64,000 nucleotides of DNA from CAINVV01 sp038323575 (GTDB lineage: Bacteria; Bacteroidota; Bacteroidia; Bacteroidales; Prolixibacteraceae): contig JBBQHB010000004.1 in the NCBI GenBank assembly GCA_038323575.1, forward strand, positions 1 to 64,000. Direction: 5' to 3'. Below are positions 45,501 through 54,323 of the stretch, in pieces. Numbering within the stretch: position 1 is the stretch's first letter; each line of letters opens with the position of its first letter. Under the pieces are notes generated by a model. It saw only the letters and a list, made by a program, of their open reading frames with translations, did no database searches and was not told where the DNA came from. Both the position numbers and the translations under genes were made by a program.

Positions 45501-48500
45501 GGGTTCAACCATTGACCTTCAGACCTTTACCGGCCATAACTTCGGCGCCTTACCTGATTTGAAAATTTCAGGATCCGGAACCATGCGGATCAGTTCGTCT
45601 ACAGCTCTTGCAGTATTCCCAAGCGGGGACTTTGGTAATTTCCTCGGTCCAAACGGTGGCACCGTGGAGTACTATACCCAATCGGCTCCTTCCCCGAATA
45701 TCGGCGTTGCATTCACCTTGCCAACACAATATACTGCAGGCGTAACCGTCAATATCTCCACTTATGCCAACCTGATCCTGTCACCCGGAACCGGCAGAAA
45801 CATCACCCTGCCAAATACAGATCTTACTATATTTAAAGATCTTAATACGAATACTTCCTTAACAAGTGTTGCCGGTATTACGCAGCTCAATAACACCGGC
45901 AGCACAAGAACGGTAACCGTCAACGGAAACCTGAATGTGAACAAAGGAAACCTGCAGTTTACCAACGGAGGCAGCCTTGCACAAAACCTAACCGTAAACG
46001 GCAATGTCACAGTTGCCAGCGGTGCGATTTTTGATATTGCCGCAGCACTTGCCGCCACCAATACCCTGACAATTAACGGCGACCTTATCAACAACGGGTC
46101 ATTCAATATGCTGGCCAGTGCAACCAGGCTATGCAATGTGACTTTTACCGGAGCTGCCAACAATGGTATCAAAGGAACAACTGCTACACGTACTGACTTT
46201 AACATCTTAACTGTTGACAAGGGTGTTAACCGGAATTCCATTTTGGAAGCGACCATCAATGCTTTTTCCCTGAACACAACCTTACCGGCATCGTTAACGC
46301 TGACCAATGGTACATTCAGGTTATCAACACCTTTGACGATTACACTGACAACCAATAGTCCGTTTACCATTCCAACTTCCGGCTGTTTGTCTGCCAATAT
46401 CGGTACAATCAATATCGGAGGCGCTTTTAATGCAGGAGACCTGCTGCTACAGGGACGGCTGGAAGTGCTGAACACCGGGGTTGTGAATATCGGGATTTCA
46501 GGGAACAACATTAACAATGACATTGAATATGCCGCCGCCGGAAATCCGGAAATCAACGTATCGGGGGGAGGAACACTGAATGTCAAAGGACAAATAAGGA
46601 GGAATACTTCCAACACTCTGGGCTCTCTCTGGTTCAACCAATCGGGTGGTACAATCCTGGTAAGGGGCAGAAATTTAAACAATACAAGGGGTGTTTTTGA
46701 AATCCTGAATTCCGGCAGCCAGTTTAATACCTCAGGAGGCAGCCTGATCATTGAAAATGCCGGAAGTGTTTCATTTTCTGATATCTACATTGACCCTGCC
46801 AATTCAACAGTAAATGGCAGCAATGGTGGACATACCCTGATTATCGGCGATGGATCTACACCAATTAATCAAACTTTTAAACTGAATTCCTCTGCCTCAC
46901 TGTGGAACCTGACAATCGACGGAACCACCAACAATAAGACTGCAATTCTGCAGGTCAACAACCTCACCATTCTTAACAATTTAAGCATCAACAGCAATGG
47001 TGCCAGCGGTTCAGTATTTCAGGCAAACGACCAGGATGTTACGATCGGAGGCAGTCTTTTCAACAACAACCTTTCATCCCTGGCCGGTATCAATGCCGGC
47101 GGATATCAGGCCAGTGCCAGTGCAGTGACCAATACACAAATCACTAATTTTACCGGTACCGGTCAGATCAATGGAACTGTTGGTAATCTGACCAATTTTG
47201 CCAATTTATTGATTGGATCTTCGGGTACGACTCCAGTCGTCACTTTGGGAACGAACAGTAACCTCAGGATCAACCGCCATTTAACCCTTGCCTCCGGAAC
47301 CCTTTCTGATGCCGGAAATACCATAACGGTGCTGGGTGACATCGCCAACTTTGCCGCACATACAAGCCCTGCCACACCTGGTGGCGGAATCATATTGACC
47401 AACAGCGTGAAACAGATCATTTCAGGCAGCGGAAACGGTCGTTTTGGTAATTTAACCATCAACAACGGAACCGAAGTCAGCATGATTGATGACACCAGGA
47501 TAACCGGTCAGCTGAATCTATCGGGAGGATCCCTGTATATAGATGATTACCTGCTCATCATGGATGCGAACGCCTCCTTTGCCGGAACATTTGATGCATT
47601 CCACATGATTATGGGAAATGGTGTGATGAGCGACAAGGGAGTACAAAAGCTTTTCTCCGGATCAGTTTCAAATTTTGTTATTCCAATTGGCACAAACGGT
47701 AAATACAGGCCGGCAACCTTTTCACTAACATCGCCATCATCAGGGGCTATCAAGGTTACACCGGTTTCCCAGGCAAATCCTGCCGATTTGGGACCAACGA
47801 ACGACCAGTTAAATTATTACTGGATTACAGCCATTTCAGGTTTCAGCGGTCTGACTGCTTCAACCCAGGTATACCAATACGGGGGGGCAGAGGTAACCGG
47901 GAATGAAAGCAATTACCATGGAGTACTTTACAGCAATGCATCATGGTCTGATTATGGCACAGGTTCCATCAACACCGGAGCACACACCATCACGGTAACA
48001 CGTTCTGATTTGCTTGGCGGAGAATATACAGCAGGAGAAATGGCTAATTTTGTAGATAAACCAAAATTGTACTCTGCGGGAACCGGATTATGGACCAATG
48101 GCTCCAATTGGTCTGTCAATCCTTCAGGAACACCTGCCTATGGTTCATATCCCAACGGCAACCCCGTTGTCATCCAGGTAGGGCACGTCATTACGATGGA
48201 TATGAACAGTGCCTTAACCTACTCACTGGACCTCCAGGGAACCCTTGACCTGCAAACTTCTGCTTTTCATAACCTTGGTTACATCACCGATACCATCCAT
48301 ACAGGAACAGGACTTTTAAGGCTACAAGCAACCGTACCCGGAATATTCCTTTTCCCGGGAGGAAATTACGATCGGTTCATGGCCTCTCCCCATACAACGG
48401 TTGAACTTTATGGCTCCAACAATGCAACGATGTCACTGAAACCCGGGAATATTTACAAACCCTACCAAAATCTGCTTTTATCCGGGACCGGAATCAAGTA

Positions 48501-51500
48501 TATGAGCGCTGACAATTTAAAAGTGCTCGGTAACCTGACGATCAGCAATACTTCCCAACTTAACAATACGCTTTTTAATAAGGATGTATTCATTTGGGGA
48601 AACTGGATTGATATGAACAGCTCTCCGTCCTCCGGCGGATTTGTCCCGGGTACTGGCCATGTAAGTTTTGAAGGTGGTGCAGCCCAAACATTAACGGTAA
48701 CCAACGGGGGCATCTCTGAGAATTTTTACAATTTCAAAATAAACAACACAAACGGTCTGATGCTTACAGGAGGTGGAAATGTAATTGTTTCCAATATCCT
48801 ATACCTGCAGACTGGAAACATTACAACCAATTCAACGAATTCATTCACACTTTCCAATTCAAGCCCAACCATTGTCTCAGGAGGCTCAGTGAATTCATTT
48901 GTAAATGGTCCGCTGCGCAAGCAGATCAACGCAGGATCCTATTTTACCTTCCCGGTAGGAAAGAGCGGTACACCATCCAGATATGGTAATGTATACTTGT
49001 CGTCTGTTGCCGGCGCAGGTATTTGGGAAGCCGAATATTACAACGGCGATCCCACTTTAAATTCACCTCCGATGGATAAGACATCAACCCTGCTACCTAT
49101 CGACCAGGTTAGTTCCAATGAATACTGGAGGGTGAACGGAGCCGTTGCAGGAAGTTCGGCAAAGGTAACTCTGCGGTGGGATGCAATCAGCGGTTATGCC
49201 GGTACGTCTGCTTCAACCAGGAGTAAAATAAGGCAGGTGAAATGGAATGGAACCCAGTGGGCATATACGGGTAAGGTATTAAATGACGGAGGACCAACTT
49301 CAGGGACCGTCACTACAGACAATAGCATTGGTCTTTCTTCTGCAGTCAGCCCCCATTGGCTGACCATTGGCAATGAGGGATTACCCACTGCGGTTATTAC
49401 CAGCCCGCTAACAGCCTCCATCTGCAACAACGGGGTTGCTACTACCACTGTCACCGTTGCCTTAACAGGCGCTGCTCCATGGGCGCTTTCTTACAAGTTA
49501 GGAACCGTCACAACCACACTGACCAATATTGCCTCCACTCCTGTTTCAATTATTCTAACTTCCGATTCACCGGGAATTACCCAACCAATCACGGTCAATA
49601 CCAATTTCGATTTCAACATAACCAATGTGAATGACTTGAATGGGATTGCAGGGATAAGTGATTATGTTACAAAAATAGTACTTACTGTAAAACCAATTTC
49701 CGACAATACAATAACCGGTAGAACAATGGTTGGCACCAATGAGGCAAATATTCCATATTCGACACCTGCTGATGCAAGTGCCTATCTCTGGAGTTTACCC
49801 TCCGGTGGTGGGGTCATTACAAATCCGACTGCCTATAACCCAACTATTACCTGGGGAGCAGCCACCGGATCATTCCTGCTGAATCTGACCAAAACCAGCG
49901 CGGGTGGTTGTATCGTTACCAACAGCAAAACCATTCAGATCAGCGCTTCTCCAACCCCTGTTATTTCAGGCAGCCAATATGTTTGCGCCGGATCAACCGG
50001 TAATGTTTATTCTACCCCCAATGTTGCCGGTCATACCTATGCATGGGCTATCGTACCAGGTGGGGCAGGCACAATAACGGCCGGAGCCGGTACAAGCAGC
50101 ATAACAGTTACCTGGAACGGAGCAGCTTCAGGAAACAGCCTTACCCTGGATGAAGGTTCACCAGGGATTCATACGATTGCTACGCCATTACCGGTCGATA
50201 TCGGAATTCAACCTTCGGCAAGTTCTCCTTCCTATACCTATCCTGCGTCAGTCTGCAACGGCAGTACTGCGGCAGTTACTGTTAATAATTCTGAAGTTGG
50301 CGTTCGGTACCAGATTCGTTTAAATTCAAACAGTTCCTATGTAGGAGCAGGCGTGAACGGAACCGGTGGTTCCATCGTCCTCACTACTACTGCCATATCA
50401 GCCAATACAACGTACAATGTTTATGCCTATACGCTCGCTCCTTTCAACTGCGCGGCCCAGTTGACCAATCCGTCCTCAACTTTTACCGTTAATGCATTGG
50501 CTGCTCTTAACTACGGCACATTAACCTCTGCAGACCAAACCATTTGTTTTGGCAGCACGCCAAACAGCATCACATTTGCAACTGCTCCTTCGGGAGGTTC
50601 GGGGACCTTTACCTACCAGTGGTACTCCTATACCGGATTGGCGGGAGCCTGTCCTTCAGGAACAGCCGTTCCTGCCGGCTGGTCCTCTATTGGCGGAGCC
50701 ACTTCGGGCAGTTACGCTCCTCCTTCGCTGAATGCATCCATGTCTTACGCTGTGATGGTTACTCCTTCCGGAGCCTGCGGAACAGCTACCTGGGCAAGCG
50801 GATGCAGGCAAGTTACCGTTAACGCCAATCTAACTGCGGGCACTGTAGGTTCTGTGCAGACTATTTGTTACAACACCGCTCCGGCAGCTTTGACACAAAC
50901 TGCTGCAGCATCAGGCGGAACCGGAGTTTACACTTATCAGTGGCAGAATTCACCTGATAACAGTACTTTTGTTGATATTGCAGGAGCTACGGGTATCGGT
51001 TATTCCCCGGGTGCGCTTATTGCTACTACCTACTACCGCCGCAAGGTGACTTCCGGTAGTTGCGGCACAGTGAACAGTGCTTCGGTGATGATTACCGTTA
51101 ACCCTAACTTAACTGCCGGAACGATTGGTGCCGCCCAGACGCTTTGTTACAACACAACCCCGGCAGCTTTGACCCAAACCGCTGTAGCAACCGGCGGAAC
51201 CGGAGTTTACACCTACCAGTGGCAAAACTCCCCCGATAACATCGCTTTTGCTGATATTGCTGGTGCAACATCATCCGGTTTTTCTCCCGGTGCGCTTACC
51301 GCTACTACTTATTATAAACGCAAAGTAACTTCCGGCAGTTGCGGTACGGTGAGCAGCGCTTCGGTGATGATTACCGTGAATGCCGATCTTACTGCCGGAG
51401 CTATTGGTGATGACGAGATAATTTGTGCAAATACTTCCCCAGCAGGTTTGACAGAAATTGCAGCAGCCACCGGCGGAACAGGAGCATTCACCTACCAGTG

Positions 51501-53796
51501 GCAAAATTCCGCTGATAATATCTCATTTACCAATATCTCCGGAGCCAATAGTACCGGTTATTCCCCGGGTGTGCTTACCGCTACTACCTATTTCCGGCGT
51601 AACGTCACTTCCGGGACCTGCGGACCTGTGAGCAGTGGTTCGATGATGACAACCGTGAACCCTGCAGCGACAGCAAATGCCGGCACAGCAATAACTGCAT
51701 GCTCTAATGTCGGCAGCGTAAATGTAACGCCGGGGTCAAGTGCCTCTAACGCTACCGGAATCACCTGGTCTTCTACCAATGGTACCGGAACCTTTGCGAA
51801 TGCAAATTCGTTGACAACCTGCACCTATACACTAAGTGTAGCTGATATCGCAGCAGGCAGTATCAACCTTACGCTGACGGCTGCCGGGAATGCACCATGC
51901 GGAAATGCAGTTTCAACCAAAACATTGACCATAAAACTGGACGGAAGCTGGATCGGAGGAGGAAGTGATTGGAACACGCCGGGAAATTGGGACTGTAACA
52001 CCGTTCCAACTTCAACAACACATGTAGTTATCGCCAACGGTAAGACGCCATACCCAATTTTGTCTGCTACAGGAACAACCAAGAATTTAACGATTGGCTC
52101 AACTGCAACGGTTGATGTGTCAAATAATACATTGCAGATTGCGGGCACAATTAATATTAGTTCGGTTGGCCCTGTCATGGCAAGTTCCGGCGCCATTGAG
52201 ATGACAGGTGCTGCTGCCCAAACAATTCCCGCCAATACTTTTGCAGTCAACAACCTCAAAAACCTGACCCTAAGCAATGCCGCCGGCGTCAACCTAAGCG
52301 GTACGCTGAACATTACCGGAATACTTAAAGCTGCTACTGGTAACCTTTCGACAGGAGGATTTCTTACATTGATCTCCTCAGCCGCTAAAACAGCCCTGAT
52401 CGACGGCTCCGGAGCCGGGCAGGTAACCGGAAATGTGACCATGCAGCGCTATCTGCCATCTGGTTTCGGGTATAAATATGTCAGTTCTCCTTTCCAGGCA
52501 GCAACGGTCAGCGAATTCTCTCCCGAAGTTGACCTCTCTCCGCTAATATTCCCGACATTTTACAAATACGATGAAAACAATAGTACCGGAGGGTTATACA
52601 TTTCAGGATGGGTTAAATATATTACTCCGACCGACCCGCTGATTCCAATAACCGGATATGCAGCTAATTTTGGTTCAAATCCCGCACCAAAATCAGTCGA
52701 TGTTACCGGAGTGGTTAACAATGGAAATCAATCCATAGGACTTTCCAACAACAACAGACCTTTCACAAAAGGGTTCAACCTGGTTGGGAATCCATATCCA
52801 TCTCCAATTGATTGGGATTATAGTCTTGCCGGTGGATGGACACGCACAAATGTAGATAATGCAATTTATCTGTTTAATGCATTGTTTGATCCGCTCGATC
52901 AATATGGAGGAAAATACAGCAGTTATGTCAATGGTATACAAAGCGATACCATTAACATAACCACAACACCTAATATCATTCCTTCCATGCAGGGCTTCTT
53001 CGTTCACGTGACCAATCCCGGAGCAGGAAGTTTGGCAATGACCAATAAAGTTCGTACTTCAGATCTATCTCCTATCTATAAATCTGCTACTGTAGACCCG
53101 CGCCCAATCCTACGTTTTGCGACAGGTTTTGATGAAAAAAACAGTATCTACGATTCATTTGTACTCTATTTTGAACCAACGGCAACTCTGGAATTCGATA
53201 AGGAGAAGGATGCACTGAAACTGATGAATACCGCATTAACCATACCAAACCTGTATTCCATCACTCCGGATGTTAAACAGCTTTCAATCAACGGTATGCC
53301 TCTACCAATCGATTCGTTGACCAAAATACCTTTGGGGGTCAAATTACTAAAGAATGGCTGGGTAAATTTTTCAGCCAGGGATATTAGCCGCCTGCCAAAT
53401 GGACTTCATCTTTATTTATTGGATAAAGAGAAAAATATTGCCCAGGATCTTTCAAAGAATCCGACCTACCGCTTTTATCTTCAAACAGGAGAATACAACC
53501 AGCGGTTTATGCTGATTTTTTCCAAAAATGAAGTGTACTTCGAGCCTGTTCATAAATCCGACCTTTTTATCATTACCCGCATGAATGGAACTGTACTTGT
53601 TAAGGCCAATTTACCTGATAATGAAACCGGTAAACTTTATGTATCAAACATGTTGGGACAGGTATTTATGGAAAAGGAAGTCACGAATCAGGAGTCAGTC
53701 GACATAAGCTCAGGAGTAAATAGCGGTATTTATGTTGTAACCATGACTGCCGGGGTTCGTAAACAATCAGAGAAAACATTAATCATGAAAAAATGA
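39559..53796 (+). CDS. Giant T9SS-exported modular surface adhesin
   Basis: 4745 residues. The first ATG is 39559; ATGs at 39673 and 39715 would give a more usual signal peptide, since the hydrophobic segment (LKEVVLAIIILLSSNYFAQA) ends near residue 95. The body is beta-rich and full of Thr, Ser, Gly and Asn. Head motifs of GNW...ATW type sit at Trp codons 39874, 42565, 45328 and 48091, each opening a beta-helix-like tract (LTINN, NLTLSGSG). FPVG-type motifs at 42178, 44902, 47680 and 48949 mark module ends. After about residue 3280 come Ig/PKD-like domains, including three 93-residue tandem copies (TYQWQNS), then a fifth head (GSDWNTPGNW, near 4129). The C-terminal 85 residues (LYVSNMLGQVFMEKEV, SGIYVVTMTAG) are a T9SS sorting domain. 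It is probably a cell-surface adhesin; the ligand is unknown. Confidence 0.85.
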   Translation: MTLSQIIIFFGNLNAKVLKQIFRKKTARIDRQYKRPQFMTKALNIAVLRYFRMKQPIGLSFHSVPELPKSYISFSLKEVVLAIIILLSSNYFAQAATRTASSSGNWTATATWGGSAIPTINDVVIINNGINVTVNTAAVCSSFTLNGGATGNTVTISGTNSLTVTNGVSIGAGTGIDNKILAVGAGTLSCSSITVTAAGSTNRWSGVSISSGTVNVTGSITMNDTNDDITFTGAGTLNVGGSMSGGTFTSSTGTVNYNGAVAQTLGNYAYYNLTLSGSGINTATAVTVNGTLSMEGTATISAAPTYGGSATLQYNTTSARTAGVEWVATFSGSGGIIIDNTGAITMNSAKILDCGVPLTINNTSTLLTNNYDLTLGGDFINNGTFTAGSSNIIINCTGTQNIAGFVTSGTVSMMKTGGTATFTGNVNGSQLIINGTGGTLNLGAGLTHTFTGNWTRTNGTLNGGSSLLKIGGIVSGTGGTFTAGTGTVEWYAAGAQTLAGVTYNNLTLSGGGAKTTTGAAVNGIFSIEGTTTTAGTAPTYGAAATLQYKGSALQTTGIEFPATFTGSGGVIINNASGVNLGGSKTITNGLTLTSGTFAVGSNTLTLNGPAIAGTPSNLSTTSNSSLVFGGSSSGAIIPSSIIALNNLTINNANGVTLNCSPTLSGALTLSSGALNLNALTLTIGATGSYTCGSGSINGNALSSFIINGSTATYLPPGTYQNLTINRNLGVTMCGNTIVNGALTLNNGDFTVAGNTLTLNGPTISGSPGNLMTNATSSMVFGGSSAGVILPSNVATLLNLTINNSNGISLSGTLSIVGILNLTLGNLNTTATNLLTINNTVAGSIVSASASSFVNGPLARKLAANIAVNGTSYNFPVGDGADFRPFDLINIRTGATTPVMQVTENSSGATTEDGTTMFSISPRNWRLQTISGNFTSAFVQLTDGGIDFTKNVGQSSAQVGPYSSVGGTNIGVSITSGQAVTSNSYFAIGIATIKTYYTYQSGDWKSSSTWTRDPSGSFWINAGVPTSLDNVVILNGRTATIFENGKFCATLEVRLGGTLDLATYNGHNFGTVSGQGLIKLSSSSFPAGDFTSFVAAGAGTVEYYDLNNTGISNTQLTYNNLIVSNYTTFARTVYLNNSSNPINYTLNGNFDLKNVSTGSLTFSFGNSAASDNLINMTVYGNFTVAAGCNVRVNNFATSHALPNPSNSTSVFPVHTLNIYGDFSNNGSVRFTGLPSPMANAYYLLTTTATGGTNYGDVQVFFKGGTDNTLTCNGVTDFFRLIVEKGVDQSNVLEVVSANTSNFALYGPNYQGNNTFNGGTDGYGWGTYYKALFIHYGTLKLNTNISIPSLTEGGQDFNLIPTACLWLNGATVSTTVTGVNGTGYQAATLYGKLRLTSGSFSTGDAAGIVLGTLGTPEMLIEGTGILDVSQAWVATAGANLMSYTQTGGTANFRMQGENHAGPMLGLNSSNTVFTMTGGVLNFTDNAFIGGGNSYQIMDIQAQQGNYQVTGGTVNLNLPGAGTTYTANSTVPFYNMNISRNGGATTSIQWNAPGGDLTILNDLSIGANTVLNLNTSTINLTVGHNFNLPAGATYTPGNNTTTFNGTGGQVFTNAGTITTGLNNFILSNGSNTDISNALTVVGALTINSSCFLNDLGSVISVGGNVTNNGIHNSQANGRILLNGAGAQTIGGSGTGVFGNFGVNKASGTAVFTSNQSITGNLRLVTGILNIGIYNLSLSATSNIYDVLVGTPAPTTFGNAKMITTSGQQSDGGLTKTYGAIGSFLFPLGSGAAYHPATIAFAQAPATWGDITIKPVALVHPFVTTGNSGAMKYYWKVISNGITGIQPGSVSHTYQYVSPADVVGIENNYITGLYNPYTWTGGATAQVDKIAKKLLFPSINNVDGDYTGGVPAAFGIITVFYSRTNGNWNAAATWSTDPVLKHTGAAAAILPTSDDAVVIGDGGSINHVVTVIANGAVSGGLQINLGSTIDLQTFTGHNFGALPDLKISGSGTMRISSSTALAVFPSGDFGNFLGPNGGTVEYYTQSAPSPNIGVAFTLPTQYTAGVTVNISTYANLILSPGTGRNITLPNTDLTIFKDLNTNTSLTSVAGITQLNNTGSTRTVTVNGNLNVNKGNLQFTNGGSLAQNLTVNGNVTVASGAIFDIAAALAATNTLTINGDLINNGSFNMLASATRLCNVTFTGAANNGIKGTTATRTDFNILTVDKGVNRNSILEATINAFSLNTTLPASLTLTNGTFRLSTPLTITLTTNSPFTIPTSGCLSANIGTINIGGAFNAGDLLLQGRLEVLNTGVVNIGISGNNINNDIEYAAAGNPEINVSGGGTLNVKGQIRRNTSNTLGSLWFNQSGGTILVRGRNLNNTRGVFEILNSGSQFNTSGGSLIIENAGSVSFSDIYIDPANSTVNGSNGGHTLIIGDGSTPINQTFKLNSSASLWNLTIDGTTNNKTAILQVNNLTILNNLSINSNGASGSVFQANDQDVTIGGSLFNNNLSSLAGINAGGYQASASAVTNTQITNFTGTGQINGTVGNLTNFANLLIGSSGTTPVVTLGTNSNLRINRHLTLASGTLSDAGNTITVLGDIANFAAHTSPATPGGGIILTNSVKQIISGSGNGRFGNLTINNGTEVSMIDDTRITGQLNLSGGSLYIDDYLLIMDANASFAGTFDAFHMIMGNGVMSDKGVQKLFSGSVSNFVIPIGTNGKYRPATFSLTSPSSGAIKVTPVSQANPADLGPTNDQLNYYWITAISGFSGLTASTQVYQYGGAEVTGNESNYHGVLYSNASWSDYGTGSINTGAHTITVTRSDLLGGEYTAGEMANFVDKPKLYSAGTGLWTNGSNWSVNPSGTPAYGSYPNGNPVVIQVGHVITMDMNSALTYSLDLQGTLDLQTSAFHNLGYITDTIHTGTGLLRLQATVPGIFLFPGGNYDRFMASPHTTVELYGSNNATMSLKPGNIYKPYQNLLLSGTGIKYMSADNLKVLGNLTISNTSQLNNTLFNKDVFIWGNWIDMNSSPSSGGFVPGTGHVSFEGGAAQTLTVTNGGISENFYNFKINNTNGLMLTGGGNVIVSNILYLQTGNITTNSTNSFTLSNSSPTIVSGGSVNSFVNGPLRKQINAGSYFTFPVGKSGTPSRYGNVYLSSVAGAGIWEAEYYNGDPTLNSPPMDKTSTLLPIDQVSSNEYWRVNGAVAGSSAKVTLRWDAISGYAGTSASTRSKIRQVKWNGTQWAYTGKVLNDGGPTSGTVTTDNSIGLSSAVSPHWLTIGNEGLPTAVITSPLTASICNNGVATTTVTVALTGAAPWALSYKLGTVTTTLTNIASTPVSIILTSDSPGITQPITVNTNFDFNITNVNDLNGIAGISDYVTKIVLTVKPISDNTITGRTMVGTNEANIPYSTPADASAYLWSLPSGGGVITNPTAYNPTITWGAATGSFLLNLTKTSAGGCIVTNSKTIQISASPTPVISGSQYVCAGSTGNVYSTPNVAGHTYAWAIVPGGAGTITAGAGTSSITVTWNGAASGNSLTLDEGSPGIHTIATPLPVDIGIQPSASSPSYTYPASVCNGSTAAVTVNNSEVGVRYQIRLNSNSSYVGAGVNGTGGSIVLTTTAISANTTYNVYAYTLAPFNCAAQLTNPSSTFTVNALAALNYGTLTSADQTICFGSTPNSITFATAPSGGSGTFTYQWYSYTGLAGACPSGTAVPAGWSSIGGATSGSYAPPSLNASMSYAVMVTPSGACGTATWASGCRQVTVNANLTAGTVGSVQTICYNTAPAALTQTAAASGGTGVYTYQWQNSPDNSTFVDIAGATGIGYSPGALIATTYYRRKVTSGSCGTVNSASVMITVNPNLTAGTIGAAQTLCYNTTPAALTQTAVATGGTGVYTYQWQNSPDNIAFADIAGATSSGFSPGALTATTYYKRKVTSGSCGTVSSASVMITVNADLTAGAIGDDEIICANTSPAGLTEIAAATGGTGAFTYQWQNSADNISFTNISGANSTGYSPGVLTATTYFRRNVTSGTCGPVSSGSMMTTVNPAATANAGTAITACSNVGSVNVTPGSSASNATGITWSSTNGTGTFANANSLTTCTYTLSVADIAAGSINLTLTAAGNAPCGNAVSTKTLTIKLDGSWIGGGSDWNTPGNWDCNTVPTSTTHVVIANGKTPYPILSATGTTKNLTIGSTATVDVSNNTLQIAGTINISSVGPVMASSGAIEMTGAAAQTIPANTFAVNNLKNLTLSNAAGVNLSGTLNITGILKAATGNLSTGGFLTLISSAAKTALIDGSGAGQVTGNVTMQRYLPSGFGYKYVSSPFQAATVSEFSPEVDLSPLIFPTFYKYDENNSTGGLYISGWVKYITPTDPLIPITGYAANFGSNPAPKSVDVTGVVNNGNQSIGLSNNNRPFTKGFNLVGNPYPSPIDWDYSLAGGWTRTNVDNAIYLFNALFDPLDQYGGKYSSYVNGIQSDTINITTTPNIIPSMQGFFVHVTNPGAGSLAMTNKVRTSDLSPIYKSATVDPRPILRFATGFDEKNSIYDSFVLYFEPTATLEFDKEKDALKLMNTALTIPNLYSITPDVKQLSINGMPLPIDSLTKIPLGVKLLKNGWVNFSARDISRLPNGLHLYLLDKEKNIAQDLSKNPTYRFYLQTGEYNQRFMLIFSKNEVYFEPVHKSDLFIITRMNGTVLVKANLPDNETGKLYVSNMLGQVFMEKEVTNQESVDISSGVNSGIYVVTMTAGVRKQSEKTLIMKK
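50827..51663 (+). repeat. Three 279-bp in-frame tandem repeats
   Basis: Units start at 50827, 51106 and 51385, exactly 93 codons apart, with high DNA identity. Shared blocks include TGTTACAACAC, GGCGGAAC(A/C)GGAG and TACCAGTGGCA. A more diverged 106-codon unit starts near 50509. Each encodes an Ig-like domain with two conserved cysteines (TICYN, SGSCG). Confidence 0.8.
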
Positions 53797-54323
53797 TGAA
53801 GTGGGACAAAATTAACAATATAGGTAAAGAGTTACTCATTATTTTAGTCAGCACCCTGCTCCTTATAATAATCTATCAAAGAGCCGAAGGACAGGAAAAA
53901 CCGCCACGACCAATCTTGCTCGTTGTTACAGCAGAGGAGTTGAGATTTGGTGCGTTCTGTGTCATTTCCGGCGGAACTGTTGTAATTGACCCCACTGGGA
54001 ATAGAAGTGTTTCAATTGGTCTGATTCCCGTTTTTTCCGGCCATCCATTTGGCCCGGCTACGCTTCGTATAAAAGGGAATGCGGGTACATTGGTCACCAT
54101 TCAGGATGTACCGCCGAGTTCGTTGTCCAATGGAGGATTCACGATGGCACTTACTTTCAGCAGTCCCACATCAATTATTTCCTCTCTGGGATCACCTTTC
54201 GTTCTTCCTAACAATGAATGGACCGATATTAAAATTGGTGGAACTCTTACTGTTGGCAATCCAGCCGCCAATCCTCCCGGACCATATATAGGAAGTTTTA
54301 ACATTACCTTTATTCAACAATAA
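53793..54323 (+). CDS. DUF4402-like exported protein (putative fibre subunit) 4
   Basis: 176 residues. The ATG at 53793 overlaps the stop of the giant adhesin gene (ATGA); the next codon, at 53796, is also ATG. The hydrophobic N-terminal segment (ELLIILVSTLLLIIIYQRAE) could be a signal peptide or an anchor. The remainder resembles DUF4402 (AEELRFGAFCVISGGTVVI, GNRSVSIGLIPV, then IKIGGTLTVG and GPYIGSFNITFIQQ) but is more divergent than the other three. The overlap implies translational coupling to the adhesin and suggests a dedicated subunit, perhaps at the tip or base. That role is inference. Confidence 0.7.
   Translation: MMKWDKINNIGKELLIILVSTLLLIIIYQRAEGQEKPPRPILLVVTAEELRFGAFCVISGGTVVIDPTGNRSVSIGLIPVFSGHPFGPATLRIKGNAGTLVTIQDVPPSSLSNGGFTMALTFSSPTSIISSLGSPFVLPNNEWTDIKIGGTLTVGNPAANPPGPYIGSFNITFIQQ

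Noticed and set aside
45762..46751. 329-codon minus-strand frame within the giant adhesin gene
   Set aside because: It is a long antisense frame caused by the biased codon composition of the Thr/Asn/Gly-rich repeats. Similar shadows run along the whole gene.
50827..51663. Assembly duplication artefact
   Set aside because: The three copies differ at many positions and each keeps the reading frame, so they are real diverged repeats, although collapse of further identical copies cannot be ruled out.
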